Assembly (NCBI RefSeq): GCF_020740795.1
Contig: NC_067296.1
Coordinates: 1,713,001 to 1,777,000 of the forward strand
Origin: Apus apus
Lineage: Eukaryota; Chordata; Aves; Apodiformes; Apodidae
DNA: 64,000 nucleotides
Direction of reading: 5' to 3'
Below the pieces are notes generated by a model that worked only from the letters and a program-made list of their open reading frames with translations, was not told the DNA's origin and did not search any database. The stretch's first letter is position 1. Each line of letters starts with the position of its first letter. Positions 26,930-64,000 of this stretch are shown here, piece after piece. Position numbers and translations under genes: made by a program.

Positions 26930-27183
26930 TCTGTGAGTCGGTGTTTCGGGCCGAACTCCGCGCTGAGAGCGACCTTCAGCTTTGCAAGAACAACGCGGCG
27001 AGATTGTACCGGCAGAGCAGGAGAAAAACCTTCACTTTTAAGGATTTCGCAAAGGCCTGCAACTTCGCCTGGTGGCGAAGGTCACCCCGGTCGGTGGCTG
27101 AGGGCTCAGACAAAACATGTCTGAAGAGGAGCGGGTGTGTGGGTGACCCCCGGGGCCAGGCTGGGGCCGGGGGCAGGGTCCGG

Positions 27184-27263
27184 CCTGCCCTGCCTGGCTC
27201 CTGCCCTGCCCGCCCAGCTCCTGCCCTGCTCTGCCCGGCTCCTGCCCTGCCCGCCCGGCTCCC
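27184..27263. repeat. Imperfect ~20-bp tandem repeat, four units, AHCY upstream CpG island
   Basis: Four successive units resembling CCTGCCCTGCCCGCCCGGCT (18-21 bp each, a few substitutions) lie about 600 bp upstream of the AHCY ATG. They are pyrimidine- and GC-rich and could vary in copy number. Confidence 0.7.
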
Positions 27264-27690
27264 GCCGAGCGGAGCAGCCGCAGCCCGGTCCAAGGTCCAG
27301 CAGAGCGGCTCACACCCCGCGCCTCGGCTCTGGCACCGCTCCGGGCGCTGCCCGGCCCCGCAGGCCCGGCTGGCCGAGCCGCCCTGCTTACACCACCGAG
27401 CGCGCCCGGGGAGCCCGCCGGGAGAGCGGGCCGGGCTGCGCGGCCTGGCAGGGCCCGCAGGGCCCCGTGGCCAAACGCGGCCCTGGGGACGGGCCCGTCC
27501 GGGGCAGGGCCGCTCCCGGTACTGGGAGCCCGCCCCGGGGGAGGCCCCGGGGCTCGTTCTAGAGCCGGCGTGGTACTGGGGGGGGGAAGGAAAGCAGCGC
27601 TGGGGACACCCCCGGCGACGGGGCCCTCTGTGGCCGCAGCGGAGGCGGCTCGCTGGGCCCGCCGGCGGCTGAGGGGCAGGAGGAGCCGCC

Positions 27691-27720
27691 GGGCCGGGCC
27701 GGGCCGGGCCGGGCCGGGCC
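27691..27720 (+). repeat. (GGGCC)6 pentanucleotide run, potential G-quadruplex
   Basis: Six uninterrupted GGGCC units lie about 120 bp upstream of the AHCY ATG. G3 runs spaced by two bases fit the classical intramolecular quadruplex pattern. The position is just upstream of the GC box and the likely initiation region. Confidence 0.85.
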
Positions 27721-27840
27721 CCCCGCAGCCGCCAGCCCCGCACGCCCCGCCCCGCGCAGGCGGGGTCGCCGCCTCTCCTTAAAGCGCGCTCGGAGCCGCT
27801 CCCGCCTCCTCCTGCGGCCCGTTCCCCGCTGCCCGCCAGC

Positions 27841-53893
<26,053 letters not shown>

Positions 53894-54735
53894 GCAGGTG
53901 GCACCATCCAAAGACCAAAGTGCAGGGATACAACCTTCCAAAGCTCTTGTGTGTTCTGGGATTCTGAGAACAAACCCTTTGCCATATTCCTCTCAGTGCT
54001 GCTGAACCCCTGCCCTTTACTAAGGAAGCTTCAGGGCCTTTTTTGTTAGTGAAAGAGGATCACTCTGACTCTTGGAATTAGAATTGGTTACTTAGCTAAT
54101 GTCGTGGTGAAAAGGTTCCTATGCACCTTTTACTGACTTTAGTGTCTCAATAAGGGGAGCACAACAGGAGACTGCTAAAGGAAAGTGCATAGCACTGTCA
54201 AACATGTGGCTACAGCCCCTTTGAACAGGCTAAGCAGTGAGATGGGGAAGTGTCTACAGAGAGATGCTTTTTGCCAATGCCCTGCTCTAATTAGCTGACC
54301 CTTGTTAGGAGGCTGGCAGTGTCAAGCTTCTCTCCACAGAGGTGCCCTAGCTGAAGTGCATGTTGTGAAACTGAAAGAAACAGTGAGGAGTACAGATGGC
54401 TTGGTCTCCTTTAAAATGAATTTAATCTCCTAGTTGGAGATTAGAGCTGGAGGTTTCTTCTATGTTAATTTACTCCATTGGTTTTGGGTAGAACAAAGAC
54501 CCTTCTGTGCTTCCATACCAACTTGAGAGGTGAGATGAGTGACTCTTCATAGCAGCCTTCTGGTGTGTTGTGAAGGGCTGAGAAGGGATGGTTTAGGGAC
54601 CTTGTTTGATCCTCTGAAAACACCAGCAGCACACTTCCACCCACAACTTGTTTATTCTCAGTTGTCATGTCTGCTGTGTCTTGTTTGTCACTGACTCAAA
54701 GTGCTTTTATTAAAGATCTGACTGTGGCCTGACTT
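53894..54735 (+). other. AHCY: AHCY 3' untranslated region (estimated end)
   Basis: Non-coding sequence from the TGA to the expected cleavage zone 15-25 nt after the ATTAAA at 54709-54714. The estimated length is about 840 nt. No other canonical AATAAA occurs on the + strand between the stop and this point. The exact cleavage base is inferred. Confidence 0.7.
54709..54714 (+). terminator. Poly(A) signal ATTAAA for AHCY
   Basis: ATTAAA, the commonest variant signal, is followed within 10-30 nt by a G/T-rich element (ACTGTGGCC, then TTGTTTTTGT). It is the best candidate in the 1 kb after the AHCY stop. The overlapping TTTATT at 54706-54711 reads AATAAA on the minus strand. Confidence 0.65.
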
Positions 54736-55586
54736 GTTTTTGTACAGTGAGATGCTGTGGATTTTGCCATGGATTTGTTTACTTTTGTGTAATCCTTGAA
54801 CAGCTGCAAGTTTTAATGCATCCACATGGGTTTCCCTCAAGGCAAAAGCCAGTGCTGGGGCCAGCCCTCCATCATGTGCTTGAGCTGGGAAAAGCTGCTC
54901 CTCAGGTTATTTAAATATTTGAAGGGCTGAATCTCACCAGAAAGAGAAACTTTTCCTCTAACCTCAGTGATTTCTTGTTGTATGTATCGTGGAAGTCCTC
55001 CCTTGCCACTGTCCCTGCAGGCCACCTCTGTTCCTGCCTGTGAGACGAAGGTCTGGTGTGATGTTAGAACGTGGTTGAAGTGCTCACAGGTTCATGTCCA
55101 AGCACCAGGTGTGGTGTGAGCAATTAAAACAGGTGGTGTGGAGAATGACCTGTTGGAGGAGGCAAAAAAAAGGGATGAGTTAACAAGGTGTTGCTCAGTA
55201 TGCCACTCATTCCATTGGTTTCCTTTGCATCTACATCTAAAAAGCACCAATTTTAACTGAGTTTGGGTCCCACAAATCTCAAGGGTATCATCCTTTAAAG
55301 TGATGCACACTGAGCCCCAGGCAGACACACACAGTTCCAGCACACATGTAAATGGAAGTGCTGGTCAGCTTGTCAGATCTGGCTGTGTGTGGCAGAGGAA
55401 TGGTGAGAGAACATGTGATTGTAGTAGAACAAATGCAATAGAAAACCAAGGACTGGCTGTTGTCCTCCTTATTCTTCATTGTTTTCTTCTGGCTGGGCTT
55501 TGGCTTCCCAAAAATGCATTTGTTAGCTGAATATTTGCTATCCTGAAGTACAGGGTTGTAAATTGTGCTGTTGGACTTGGATCATG
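54736..55586. other. AHCY downstream flank
   Basis: No gene or clear repeat. The gene expected beyond AHCY from vertebrate synteny (ASIP) is not recognisable here. Confidence 0.45.
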
Positions 55587-55772
55587 GATTCATGGAATAA
55601 TTTAGTTATGACAGGCCTCCTGGAGGTCTCTGGTTCATCCCTGTCCTCATACCATGACCAGTCAGGTCAGGCTGAGAGGAGCTTGCAAAGGTGACATTCA
55701 GTTGTCTGGGAACAGAGATCACATCACCTCCTTGGGCTTGTCTCTGGATATTTGACTACCCTCTAGGTGAAA
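55587..55772 (-). mobile_element. Degenerate CR1 3' end, antisense
   Basis: Starts ATTCATGGAATAATTTAGTT and runs through CTCCTGGAGGTCTCTGGTTC and CATCACCTCCTTGGGCTTGT. It directly abuts a sense CR1 on the right. Confidence 0.6.
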
Positions 55773-55943
55773 ATATTTCCTGAAAGGGTTGTCAGGCCCT
55801 GGAACAGGTTGCCCAGGTATTTAAAAGCTGTGTAGATGTGGTGCTGAGGGACATGGTTTGGTGGTGGCCTCTACAGTGCTGGGTTAATGGTTGGACTGGA
55901 TGATCTCAAAGGTCTTTTCCAACCCAAATTATTCTATGATTCC
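55773..55943 (+). mobile_element. CR1 3' end, sense
   Basis: From ATTTCCTGAAAGGGTTGTCA through GGTTGCCCAGGTATTTAAAA to TTATTCTATGATTCC. It has an internal deletion after GCCCAGG relative to other copies. Confidence 0.8.
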
Positions 55944-56610
55944 TAGGAAGTTTGGTAAGTATTAGGCTCAGGGCAGCAGCTCCTGAGTTTCTGAAAACAT
56001 TTCTAGTGAGATTCTGTGTGCAAAACTGCCTGGACAGCCCAGTGCTAGTTCATGTTGTTTAGCCCCTGTTCAAACTCTAGGCACACACAATCATGATGCC
56101 ATAGACAAGTCAGGGAAGTGGCCAAGCACCAGCAGCTTGACCAGCTCTGAAACATCTCCTCTGCTTTGCAAGGCCAGGGCACTAAAGCATCACTGCCAGA
56201 AGGAGGTGTCTAGTGACTTCCTAGCATGGCATCTTCATTGATCAAGCTCACAAAAAACTGGTTTGCTGCTGAAAGTAGTTTGAGCAAGTTAGCAATGTGG
56301 GAATTCAGCTTGAAATGTGGTTTGAGTTAAGAAAATGTAAAACTTGTCTTTGGAGTATGTTCTGCTAGATCTTTATTCTTTGAAGAGGACTAGATCAAAG
56401 ACAGACCCTAATAAAACCCTTGGCAGAATTTCTTCCTCCCACTCCCTGCAGTGTCATTGTGGTTAGTGCTGTGGTTAGAAATGCTATGCCCAGTACCTGT
56501 CAACAGTCCAGTGTGTGAATGGGCAGCATTAATGCAAGAGGGTGTTTGATGGTTTTATTTAGCTGTTACTGTGCAGCCACTATTGAGGTAGAGCTCATCA
56601 GCCTCAACCA
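55944..56610. other. Intergenic DNA
   Basis: Nothing recognised apart from an isolated AATAAA near 56411. Confidence 0.4.
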
Positions 56611-57158
56611 GACGGCCTCCTGGCTTGTGTCAGCCCTAGTGTGGCCAGCAGGAGCAGGGCAGGGATCATCCCCCTGTGCTGGGCACTGCTGAGGCTGCAC
56701 CTCCAATCCTGGGGGCAGGTCTGGGCCCCTCAGGACAAGAAGGACATGGAGGGGCTGGAGTGTGTCCAGAGAAGGGCAGTGGAGCTGGGGAAGGGGCTGG
56801 AGCACAAGTCTGATGAGGAGCAGCTGAGGGAGCTGGGGGTGTCCAGCCTGGAGACAAGGAGGGGAGGGGAGACCTGCTGGCTCTGCAGCTGCCTGGGAGG
56901 AGGTTGGAGCCAGGGGGGTCAGGCCTCAAGTTGTGCCAGGAGAGGTTCAGATTGGATATTAGGAAGAATTTCTTTACTGAAAGAGTGGTCAGGCCCTGGC
57001 CCAGGCTGTGCAGGGAGTCACCATGCATGGAGGGATTTCCAAGCTGTGTCGATGTGGTGCTGAGGGACATGGGGCAGTGGTGGCCTTGGCAGGGCTGGGC
57101 TAATGGTTGGACTTGATGATTTTAAAGGTCTTTTCTAACCTGAAGGATTCTGTGATTC
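56611..57158 (+). mobile_element. CR1 LINE, 5'-truncated, about 550 bp
   Basis: Starts GACGGCCTCCTGGCTTGTGT and ends GAAGGATTCTGTGATTCAC. Compared with the copy at 25741 it lacks about 55 bp in the middle (near 56920). Confidence 0.87.
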
Positions 57159-59734
57159 ACAGACTCTGTGAATCTCTACTCTGATCTTAAGTGTCTTTTC
57201 CAAAGTAAATGATTCTGTGAAATCATCAGCCTTCTTGATTTTTATTTGCAAGAGCACATCTGCTGCCAAAGAGTTTCACCAATTTACAACTAATTTTTGG
57301 TTTTAATCTCTGTGCAGTCAGCTCAGTATTCAGTCTAGCCTGAGGCTGAGCATCTTGATTCCCTGAAGAGGGGTTGTTCAGCCCCACTCTGATTACCTTA
57401 CAAGGGTTTCAGCAGGAGCAAATGAATGAGGAGCAATAGCACTGAGGAGAGCCCAGCATCTGCAGGGATGGGGGCTGGAAAGTGCCTCCTCAGGGCTGAA
57501 CTGCCACACGTCTGCTCCTACAGCATCTGACATCTCATGGTGAGTCCTGTGACAGTGACAGACAACAGCTTTCCTCACTGTGGGGCTGTGCAGCAGAGGG
57601 CACGGGGGGTGAGATGTGAGCCACAGGATCTCTGGATGTGATCCCAGGACCCCAGAGAGGGGCAGATGGGTCATGGTGCCATGTTGCAGATGCAGAGACC
57701 TCTGCATGGCCAGGAGAGCAGGAAGGGGAAACAAAGGCAAGTTTTGTTCTCAAATTTGTGAAGCTCAACAGGTCTGGTGTAGGGGCAGGCAGGGTGTGAT
57801 GCACTTAACTGTGCTTGCACATGTTTTCAGGGAAAGGCACAGGGAGGAGGCTGTCCTGGAACACTTGTTCCACTGTGGTGTCTGCCAGGCCTGTGTCCTC
57901 AACCAGGCTGGGCAGATGTCAGTTCTGGAGCAGCCCTGCCTTGCAGGTCATCTCACTCTTTCCCCAGTCTTGTTTGCAGGCTCATTTTGAAAGGCAAATA
58001 GAAAACAAGTGAGATTTCCAACTGATTGGCTGGGAAATTTTCATTTTTTGAGATTTCCAACTGATGGTGCTCAAGCTGGATGTGTCCAGTGTGTCAGGAG
58101 TAAGGAGATGTGGTGTGTGCTTTTTTTCATAATATAAGAATTGACTTAGATTTAAAGCTTCCCCTTGCTCCCCTGCCCCCCAAATACTGGCAACCACTGG
58201 CTGAGAACTGGGGAATGCCCAATTCTGCTTTAATTTAATAGTTCCTCATATTTAGCCATTCCTAGCTATTAATTTAACAGACATTAAGTAGATCAGGGAA
58301 AAGCACCCAGTAATGAAGCAGTGCTAAAGCAGACCTGGCTGCCACACCAGGAAAAGTTCTTGTTCAATGCTGTGTCCAGTTTTAGTTTGCTTTTAACATC
58401 TTCAGGAGTTTCCACCAGCCCAGTGCCCTTCATTGCAGTTGAGCTGTCCCAGGATGGTGATGAGCACTGTCTTCCTGGGCAGTCTTGTCCTGCCAAATGC
58501 TTGAACCTGGTGGTGAAATGAGCTGAGTGGTGAAGGATTGTACTCCTGCTCTTTAGACAAGTCTCTGATTTGACCAAGAAGAATAATCACATTTTCTCAA
58601 GTGTTTTCAGATGAACTTTCTGCTAATGCTTTCCTTGTTTTTACCTGTGAAAATTCTATTTCCTTCTAAATATTGCAACTCTTGCCTTGTTTTTCCTCCA
58701 CTGTTGAGTCAGAAGTGGTGAGACTACAAGCTGTATCACCTTCTCCACTTGCCTCCACCAGATGAGCTGGTCCCATGATTTTTAAGAAGCAACTGATTTG
58801 CTTTTTACTGGTCTTGCTCTTTAGTTGCATGGGCAGATGTTCTGGGAGATGGAGATTGATGGACGGACACAGTCCTAGGGCATGTGGATCACTTTGAGGG
58901 GAGAAGAAAGGGTGGGTGTAAATGAATATTCCACTGATGACTTTGTGATTCATGGCTGAGCTTGTTTTCATAGCAGCAGTTCTGCTGGAAGATGATATGA
59001 AATTTTCCAGAAGCCAATTGTGGTTTTTTAGCCTTTGGAGCTTGTTTAAGATAAATCAAATGTAGTCAATTTCCAGAGTTTTTGCAGTAGCATTGTTTGG
59101 CTCTGGAGAACTTTGCACAACTGTAAGAAGCATCAATTACAATTAAATACTATTTGTCTTCCTTTTTTTGAAATCACCAGCTCTCATGAGTGCTTGTGGT
59201 TTGCACACCAGCTTGGAGAAAGCAACAGCAAACCAAAGATAGAAGAAGAATTAAGAAAAGTCACATGAAATAGTACTTCCAGAAGCTAACAGGATGAAAA
59301 CAATAAGGTTTTAAGTTCTGCTGCATCCTCTTGAACTGGAGGGGGACTGGCATCCCTTCTGCTTGTCTAGTCTCCTGAAATTCCATAGCAGAGAGTTTAA
59401 ACTCTTGATGATACCCAAAGTCTAGAGCAAAGGTTTTTATTCTACCATCTGTAGAGTCCAGAGACACTCTTCAGCAACATGTTCTTTTCTGTAGCATTTT
59501 GGTTTTGGTTTCATCAACTGGGAAGTGATTTCTCAAAGGGTATATTAAATGGGCTAAACTGAACAGCATCTTTGTTGCTGTTTGATTTAAAGCACCTTTA
59601 AATGCTCAGGAGTCTGACTGACAGCCAGGTTTTGCTTTGTTTTTTAGTGTAGGTATCTGCATTATTAACTTGGTTTCCACTCAGAACAAACATTTGGTGG
59701 TCCTGTTTGTCCTCCCCTCCAAAGCTTCCTCCCT
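57159..59734. other. Intergenic DNA
   Basis: 2.6 kb without a recognisable gene or repeat. Open frames up to about 124 codons lack family similarity and overlap on both strands. Confidence 0.45.
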
Positions 59735-59818
59735 GTGTGTGATCCTGCTCTAGCAGGGGAGTTGGACTAGATGATCTCTAGAGGTCCCTTCCAACCCTGG
59801 CAATTCTGTGATTCTGTG
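59735..59818 (+). mobile_element. CR1 3'-terminal scrap
   Basis: About 84 bp: GTGATCCTGCTCTAGCAGGG, TTGGACTAGATGATCTCTAG, then ATTCTGTGATTCTGTGT. Confidence 0.8.
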
Positions 59819-60164
59819 TGTGTTTTATTAACTGGATACAAACTCCTTTGGATACAAAGGTCCTTTGGACCCTTTTTGGCAGTGAAAGCCTTTGCCTGAG
59901 ATACTGTCTGAGCTGCCACCAAGATGCCATGTTGTAGAGAAAGAAATGACATTTCTTGTGCTTGGAAGAAAGCAGTTGTGATGGAGGGTTGTTGAACAAG
60001 TTGAAGAGAATAAAGGGATAGAAAAGAATCTGTTATGCTCATGAAGGACTCCAAGTATTTGTTTCCCAAGTGGAAAAAATATTATTAATTCAATCACAGC
60101 TTTATAACAAGGAGGTCTTTTAAGTACTGAAACCTTCTGTCTTGAAGTGGTCTAGCTCTGCCAG
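59819..60164. other. Intergenic DNA
   Basis: Nothing recognised between two CR1 copies. Confidence 0.4.
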
Positions 60165-60648
60165 ATGTTTGTGTCCAGCTCTGGAGCCCTTGACACAAGA
60201 AGGACATGGACCTGTCAGAGCAGGTCCAGAGCAGGTGACAAAAATGGTCAGAGGGCTGGAGAACCTTTCCTACAAAACAGGCTGAGAGTTGAGGTCTCCA
60301 GGGAGACCTTAGAGCACCTTCCAGTGCCTGAAGGGGCTCCAGGAAAGCTGGGGAGGGGCTTGGGACAAGGGCAGGGAGGGAGAGGACAAGGGGGGATGGC
60401 TTAAAACTGGAAGAGGGGAGATTAAGATTTGACATTATGAAGAAGTTCATTACTATGAGGGTGGTGAAGCACTGGAGCAGGTTGCCCAGAGGTGGTGGAG
60501 GCTCCATCCCATGAGACATTCAAGGTCAGGCTTGATGGGGCTCTGAGCAACCTGATCTAGTTACAGAGGTCCCTGCTCACTGCAGGGGCTGGGCTGGGTG
60601 ACCTTGAGAGGTCCCTTCCAACCCCACATGTTCTATGATTTCTGTGGC
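60165..60648 (+). mobile_element. CR1 3' part, sense
   Basis: From about TTTGTGTCCAGCTCTGGAGC to CACATGTTCTATGATTTCTG. The central part matches the young subfamily, while the last 200 bp (from AAGATTTGACATTATGAAGA) look like an older subfamily, giving a mosaic appearance. Confidence 0.82.
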
Positions 60649-61092
60649 CTTTTCAGGGTGAGGGACCCCGTGGCTGTTGAGTTGCTTTGAATGCATCTGC
60701 TCCCATTTCCATCCTTGAAGACTTGAAGAATTGCTCTCCCACACCTAAAGGTGAAAGACCATTAGCCTTTAATCAGTGTATATATTTGTTTTGTTTTGTG
60801 GTGTTTTGTTTTTTGGTGTTGTTTTTTTTTTTAACACTTGTTATGGAACAACATAAGGAAGAGCCAGGCTGCATGTTCTCAATTCTCATGGTGGATTTCT
60901 GGCTATTACTGCTTTAAGTTGTGTAAAGCTGTTGTTTCCCTGCTCAAGGCAGCTGTGCAGAGGGAAGGGAAGCCCACCTGACATCACAAATGACATTTTA
61001 GCTGAGGAAACTGCCAACAATAGGAAGGGCACCACAAGAGCACTGATGGTAAATCCAGCTCATAATAGAGTGTTTGTTAAATTATGATCATA
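60649..61092. other. Intergenic DNA
   Basis: Contains a T/G-rich stretch near 60788-60832; no gene recognised. Confidence 0.4.
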
Positions 61093-61362
61093 AACCAGAG
61101 AACCATTCAGGTTGGGAAAGCCCCTTGGGATCACCCAGTCCAACCATCATCCCTACTCTACAAAGTTCTCCCCTAAACCACATCCACCACCACCACATCC
61201 AAACCACCCTTCAACACACCCAGGGATGGTGACTCCACCACCTCCCTGGGCAGCCTGTTCCAGTGTCTGACCACTCTTTCTGGGAAAAAATCCTTCCTAA
61301 TGTCCAGTCTGAACCTGCCCTGGTGCAGCTTGAAGCCCTTCCCTCTGTTCTTGATCAAGTCA
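61093..61362 (-). mobile_element. CR1 3' end, antisense
   Basis: From AACCAGAGAACCATTCAGGT through CCACCACCTCCCTGGGCAGC to CTTCCCTCTGTTCTTGATCA. It is an antisense copy of the type at 43362-43619. Confidence 0.82.
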
Positions 61363-63514
61363 GTAGAAGATCTCTACTCATTGAAAGAGGCCTGAACTGG
61401 GTCAGTAGGGAGGGAATATTTTGTCTTGCCCTGTGTTGATGTGCATTCAATGAATGCCACATGTCAAGTGTGTCATGACACTATTTACAGCCATTTTAGG
61501 GTTCCTGGTCAGGATTGAATCCCCAAGGATTTCTTGGATAGGAATGTGTGTGCTTATGCCATGCAGCAATTGCAGGATTTGTTTCATTTCACTGAAAAAC
61601 CTTGCAGGAATGACTGAAACCTCCTCTTTCTTCTGGAAGAGGTGGAAGAGAGACTCAGCCACCTGTTGGCCTTCTGCACATCATCTGAGAAGTCTGCCCA
61701 TAAAATATTCTTGTTGCCTCAGAAAGTAATCTGCAGATACCACAGATTTAAGAAGGGCTCTTTGAGAGTGATGGGTTGTTCTTTTGGGCAGTCTGGTGTG
61801 TCTCTGGCCTTGTGATGGTGCTCCAGCTGGGGATGGTCTTCTCCAATGTCACATCTGCTCAGCTTTTCATGGGTGTTGCCATGCCTTGCTGATGTGTCTA
61901 AGGTGACACTGGGCACTTGCTGATGCTGCTGAACTGGTGAAAAGTCAGTTACCAGAGGGGAACAAAATAACCCAACAACCCAGGGGGTATGTGTCAAATT
62001 TTCATGTCCTGCTTCTTAGCTGATTGAAATGTAACTGTGCAAGAAGCAGAAAACAACTGTGTTGATTCTGGAGAACCAGAAAAACATAAACCAGCCTGGC
62101 AGTCCAGGCTGACATTTTGGGCATCATGGCCCCCAGGTCAGGGTAATTTGATTGGGAAGGGGAAGAATTCCACCCAATCCCCTCTAGGTGCAAAGCTTCT
62201 CTCACTGTTGTCCAGTGCACTGGAAGCAGCTAATGAGCAACAGAGCTGGAAGCACCTCCTCCCTGCAGGATCCTCAATGTATTGTCAGATCTGAAGGAAC
62301 TGGGACCATTTTTAAACCATGTTAGATAATTTATCAGTAGAACATCTCAGGATCTCTAATCTGGAGCTTTCTGGAGTTATGTTCAACAATGGTGTTAAGC
62401 ATGTTGCTAGTACTGGGATATTGCTTCAGGTCCTGTTGCTGGCTAACCTGGGTGAGGAGCCACAAGACTTTGCTGGTGATGCCACTAAATACCTAGAGGA
62501 GCCTGGATCCTGGCAAAATAAAAGCTGGAACAGCTTTTGGTGGTGGTGTGTGTATCAAAAGTGATGTGGGACGTGGTCTCATCCCCACGGTTAGAGAAGC
62601 ATGCAGTGGTTGGAGGGGTTTGCATCTGACACAGGAAGCAGGGATTGCTCTTCAACTACTACATGTATCTTCTGCTGCTGGTTGCAGCCTCCTGATCTTC
62701 TGGCTCGTGCTTCTTGTGCACCTGCTCTGTGGCAGAGCACGGACACTGAGCAGCCCCAGCCCTGGGGTACACAGGACTGAGCACCAACTGTGCATCAGGC
62801 TGTTCTCATCCTAAATCCAGAACACAGCTACTGGGAAGGAAATGCTCCCTATTCCAGGTGAAGGCATCTCTGGGGGGAAGTTCACAGCTTGTAGCCTCTT
62901 GACTTCAGCAAGTCCAGCTACTGGTGCTGCCCCCAGCAGCCATCCTAGTCCCCCAGCACTATCCAGCCTGCACCTCTACACCCCCTCCTGCTCTGCCTCT
63001 GAGCAGGGTATCCTCTTTCAAACATACAGGTTTGAGCCAAACAACTAGTGGTACCTAAACCAGATACAAGGTGTACGTGTGTCACTTGGTGCTGTGTCCT
63101 ACCAACACCTCGTGCAGTGTGAGCCTCCCCAGGACAGGAAAGTCACCAAGGCTGATAACAATTCCAGAGTATTTGATTATATATATTTTTGGTGTGATAG
63201 ATGAGTGGCAAAGAAAGCATAAACTCTTTCTAACTAAGTCCAGTTACAAAAAAAGGCTTGTTGATAAATCTAGTTTGTCAAAATGCACTACACACAGAAG
63301 CTACATGAAAAAGTAGGTGCTTGTGTTGAAAAGCAAACCCCCTCATTCTCACACATGTTCCTTTTCCTTCATTGCACTGATGCACCATCCTGTACTTTGC
63401 TGGCTCAGCTGCCCTGTCTCTGGCTCCTGGTTGTGGGTCTCAGCACTTCTCACTTCCTCAGCTGGCAGCCCCAAGCCACGGCTCACATCTTCCATGATCT
63501 GGGTGATCACTGGC
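61363..63514. other. Intergenic DNA
   Basis: No gene or clear repeat recognised in about 2.1 kb; a short AT run lies near 63178. Confidence 0.45.
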
Positions 63515-63603
63515 TCCTTAAGGTTGGAAAAGGCCTCTAAGATCATCAAGTCCAACCACCCACCCAACACCACCATCCAACTGCACCATGTCCTGATGAT
63601 GGG
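63515..63603 (-). mobile_element. CR1 3' end, antisense, short
   Basis: GGCTCCTTAAGGTTGGAAAA and AGATCATCAAGTCCAACCAC are the antisense CR1 tail. It stops where the sense CR1 at 63604 begins. Confidence 0.7.
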
Positions 63604-64000
63604 GTGGTGTGTTCCCTCAGCAAGTCACAGAAAACTGGAAGGAGTGGCTGATACACCAGAGGGTTGTGCTGCCATCCAGAGGGACCTGGGCAGTCTGGAG
63701 AAATGACCTGACAGGAACTTCTTGCAGTTCCACACAGAGGAACACACAGAGGCACATAGTCCTGCTTCTGGGGAGAAACCACCCCATGAGTGAACACATC
63801 CTGGGGCCCACTCAGCTGGAAAGCATTTTAGCAGAAGAGGACCTGGAGGTCCTGGTGAACACAGACTTGAATGTGAGCCAATGGTGGGACCTTGTGGTAA
63901 AGGTGGGAATGGTGTCCCTGGCTGCCAGCAGGTCAAGGAGGTGATCCTTCCCTGCCCACCACTGGTAAGGCCATACCTGGAGTGCTGGTTCAGTTCAGAG
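63604..64000 (+). mobile_element. Old CR1 ORF2 fragment, runs off the window
   Basis: Sense CR1: TTCCCTCAGCAAGTCACAGA, GGAGTGGCTGATACACCAGA, AGAGGACCTGGAGGTCCTGG, CAGCAGGTCAAGGAGGTGAT. It is cut by the window end before its 3' tail. Confidence 0.75.

Noticed and set aside
54736..64000. Search for the cysteine-rich last exon of ASIP on the minus strand
   Set aside because: No cysteine-rich agouti-like stretch was found; if present, the gene lies beyond the window.

Overview
The window is vertebrate nuclear DNA and almost certainly avian. It holds one intact multi-exon housekeeping gene, with sparse repeats dominated by CR1 LINE 3' ends (about 20 recognisable copies in both orientations) plus two solo endogenous-retrovirus LTRs. 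There are no bacterial-type operons, CRISPR arrays or tRNA genes. The species cannot be fixed from sequence alone. One CR1 subfamily recurs with little divergence, which points to a neoavian bird, but that is a guess. Layout: 1-14.4 kb is AT-rich non-coding DNA with CR1 relics. A CpG island at about 14.4-15.7 kb carries NRF1, ZNF143-type and YY1-type sites and looks like a housekeeping promoter. From the known vertebrate gene order ASIP-AHCY-ITCH, with ITCH divergent from AHCY, it is probably the ITCH promoter firing leftwards, which would make 1-15 kb mostly ITCH intron 1. No ITCH coding exon was found, so this stays an inference. An LTR on the minus strand (15668-16359) directly follows the island, then 16.4-26.9 kb is intergenic DNA with several CR1 copies. 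A second CpG island (about 26.9-28.25 kb) is the AHCY promoter. AHCY (S-adenosylhomocysteine hydrolase) runs on the + strand from the ATG at 27841 to the TGA at 53893 in ten coding exons. All nine introns are GT-AG, all junction phases agree, and the spliced product is 433 residues with every catalytic and NAD-binding motif present. Its 3' UTR ends near an ATTAAA signal at 54709. The rest (54.7-64 kb) is intergenic or flanking DNA with more CR1 fragments; no second gene was recognised there. Most interesting structures: (1) AHCY exon 5, which encodes catalytic residues, lies between inverted CR1 copies that could pair in the pre-mRNA. (2) Two dispersed CR1 copies share the same extra 5' head of about 111 bp and the same 5' end, as if they belonged to a defined-length, CR1-tailed non-autonomous family. 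(3) The two LTRs are inverted around the AHCY promoter; one keeps a 4-bp target duplication and the other has none, and both preserve a strong palindrome bracketed by AGGTCA half-sites. (4) A small GC-rich island with a 16-bp x6 tandem repeat sits in AHCY intron 4, squeezed between a CR1 end and an LTR.
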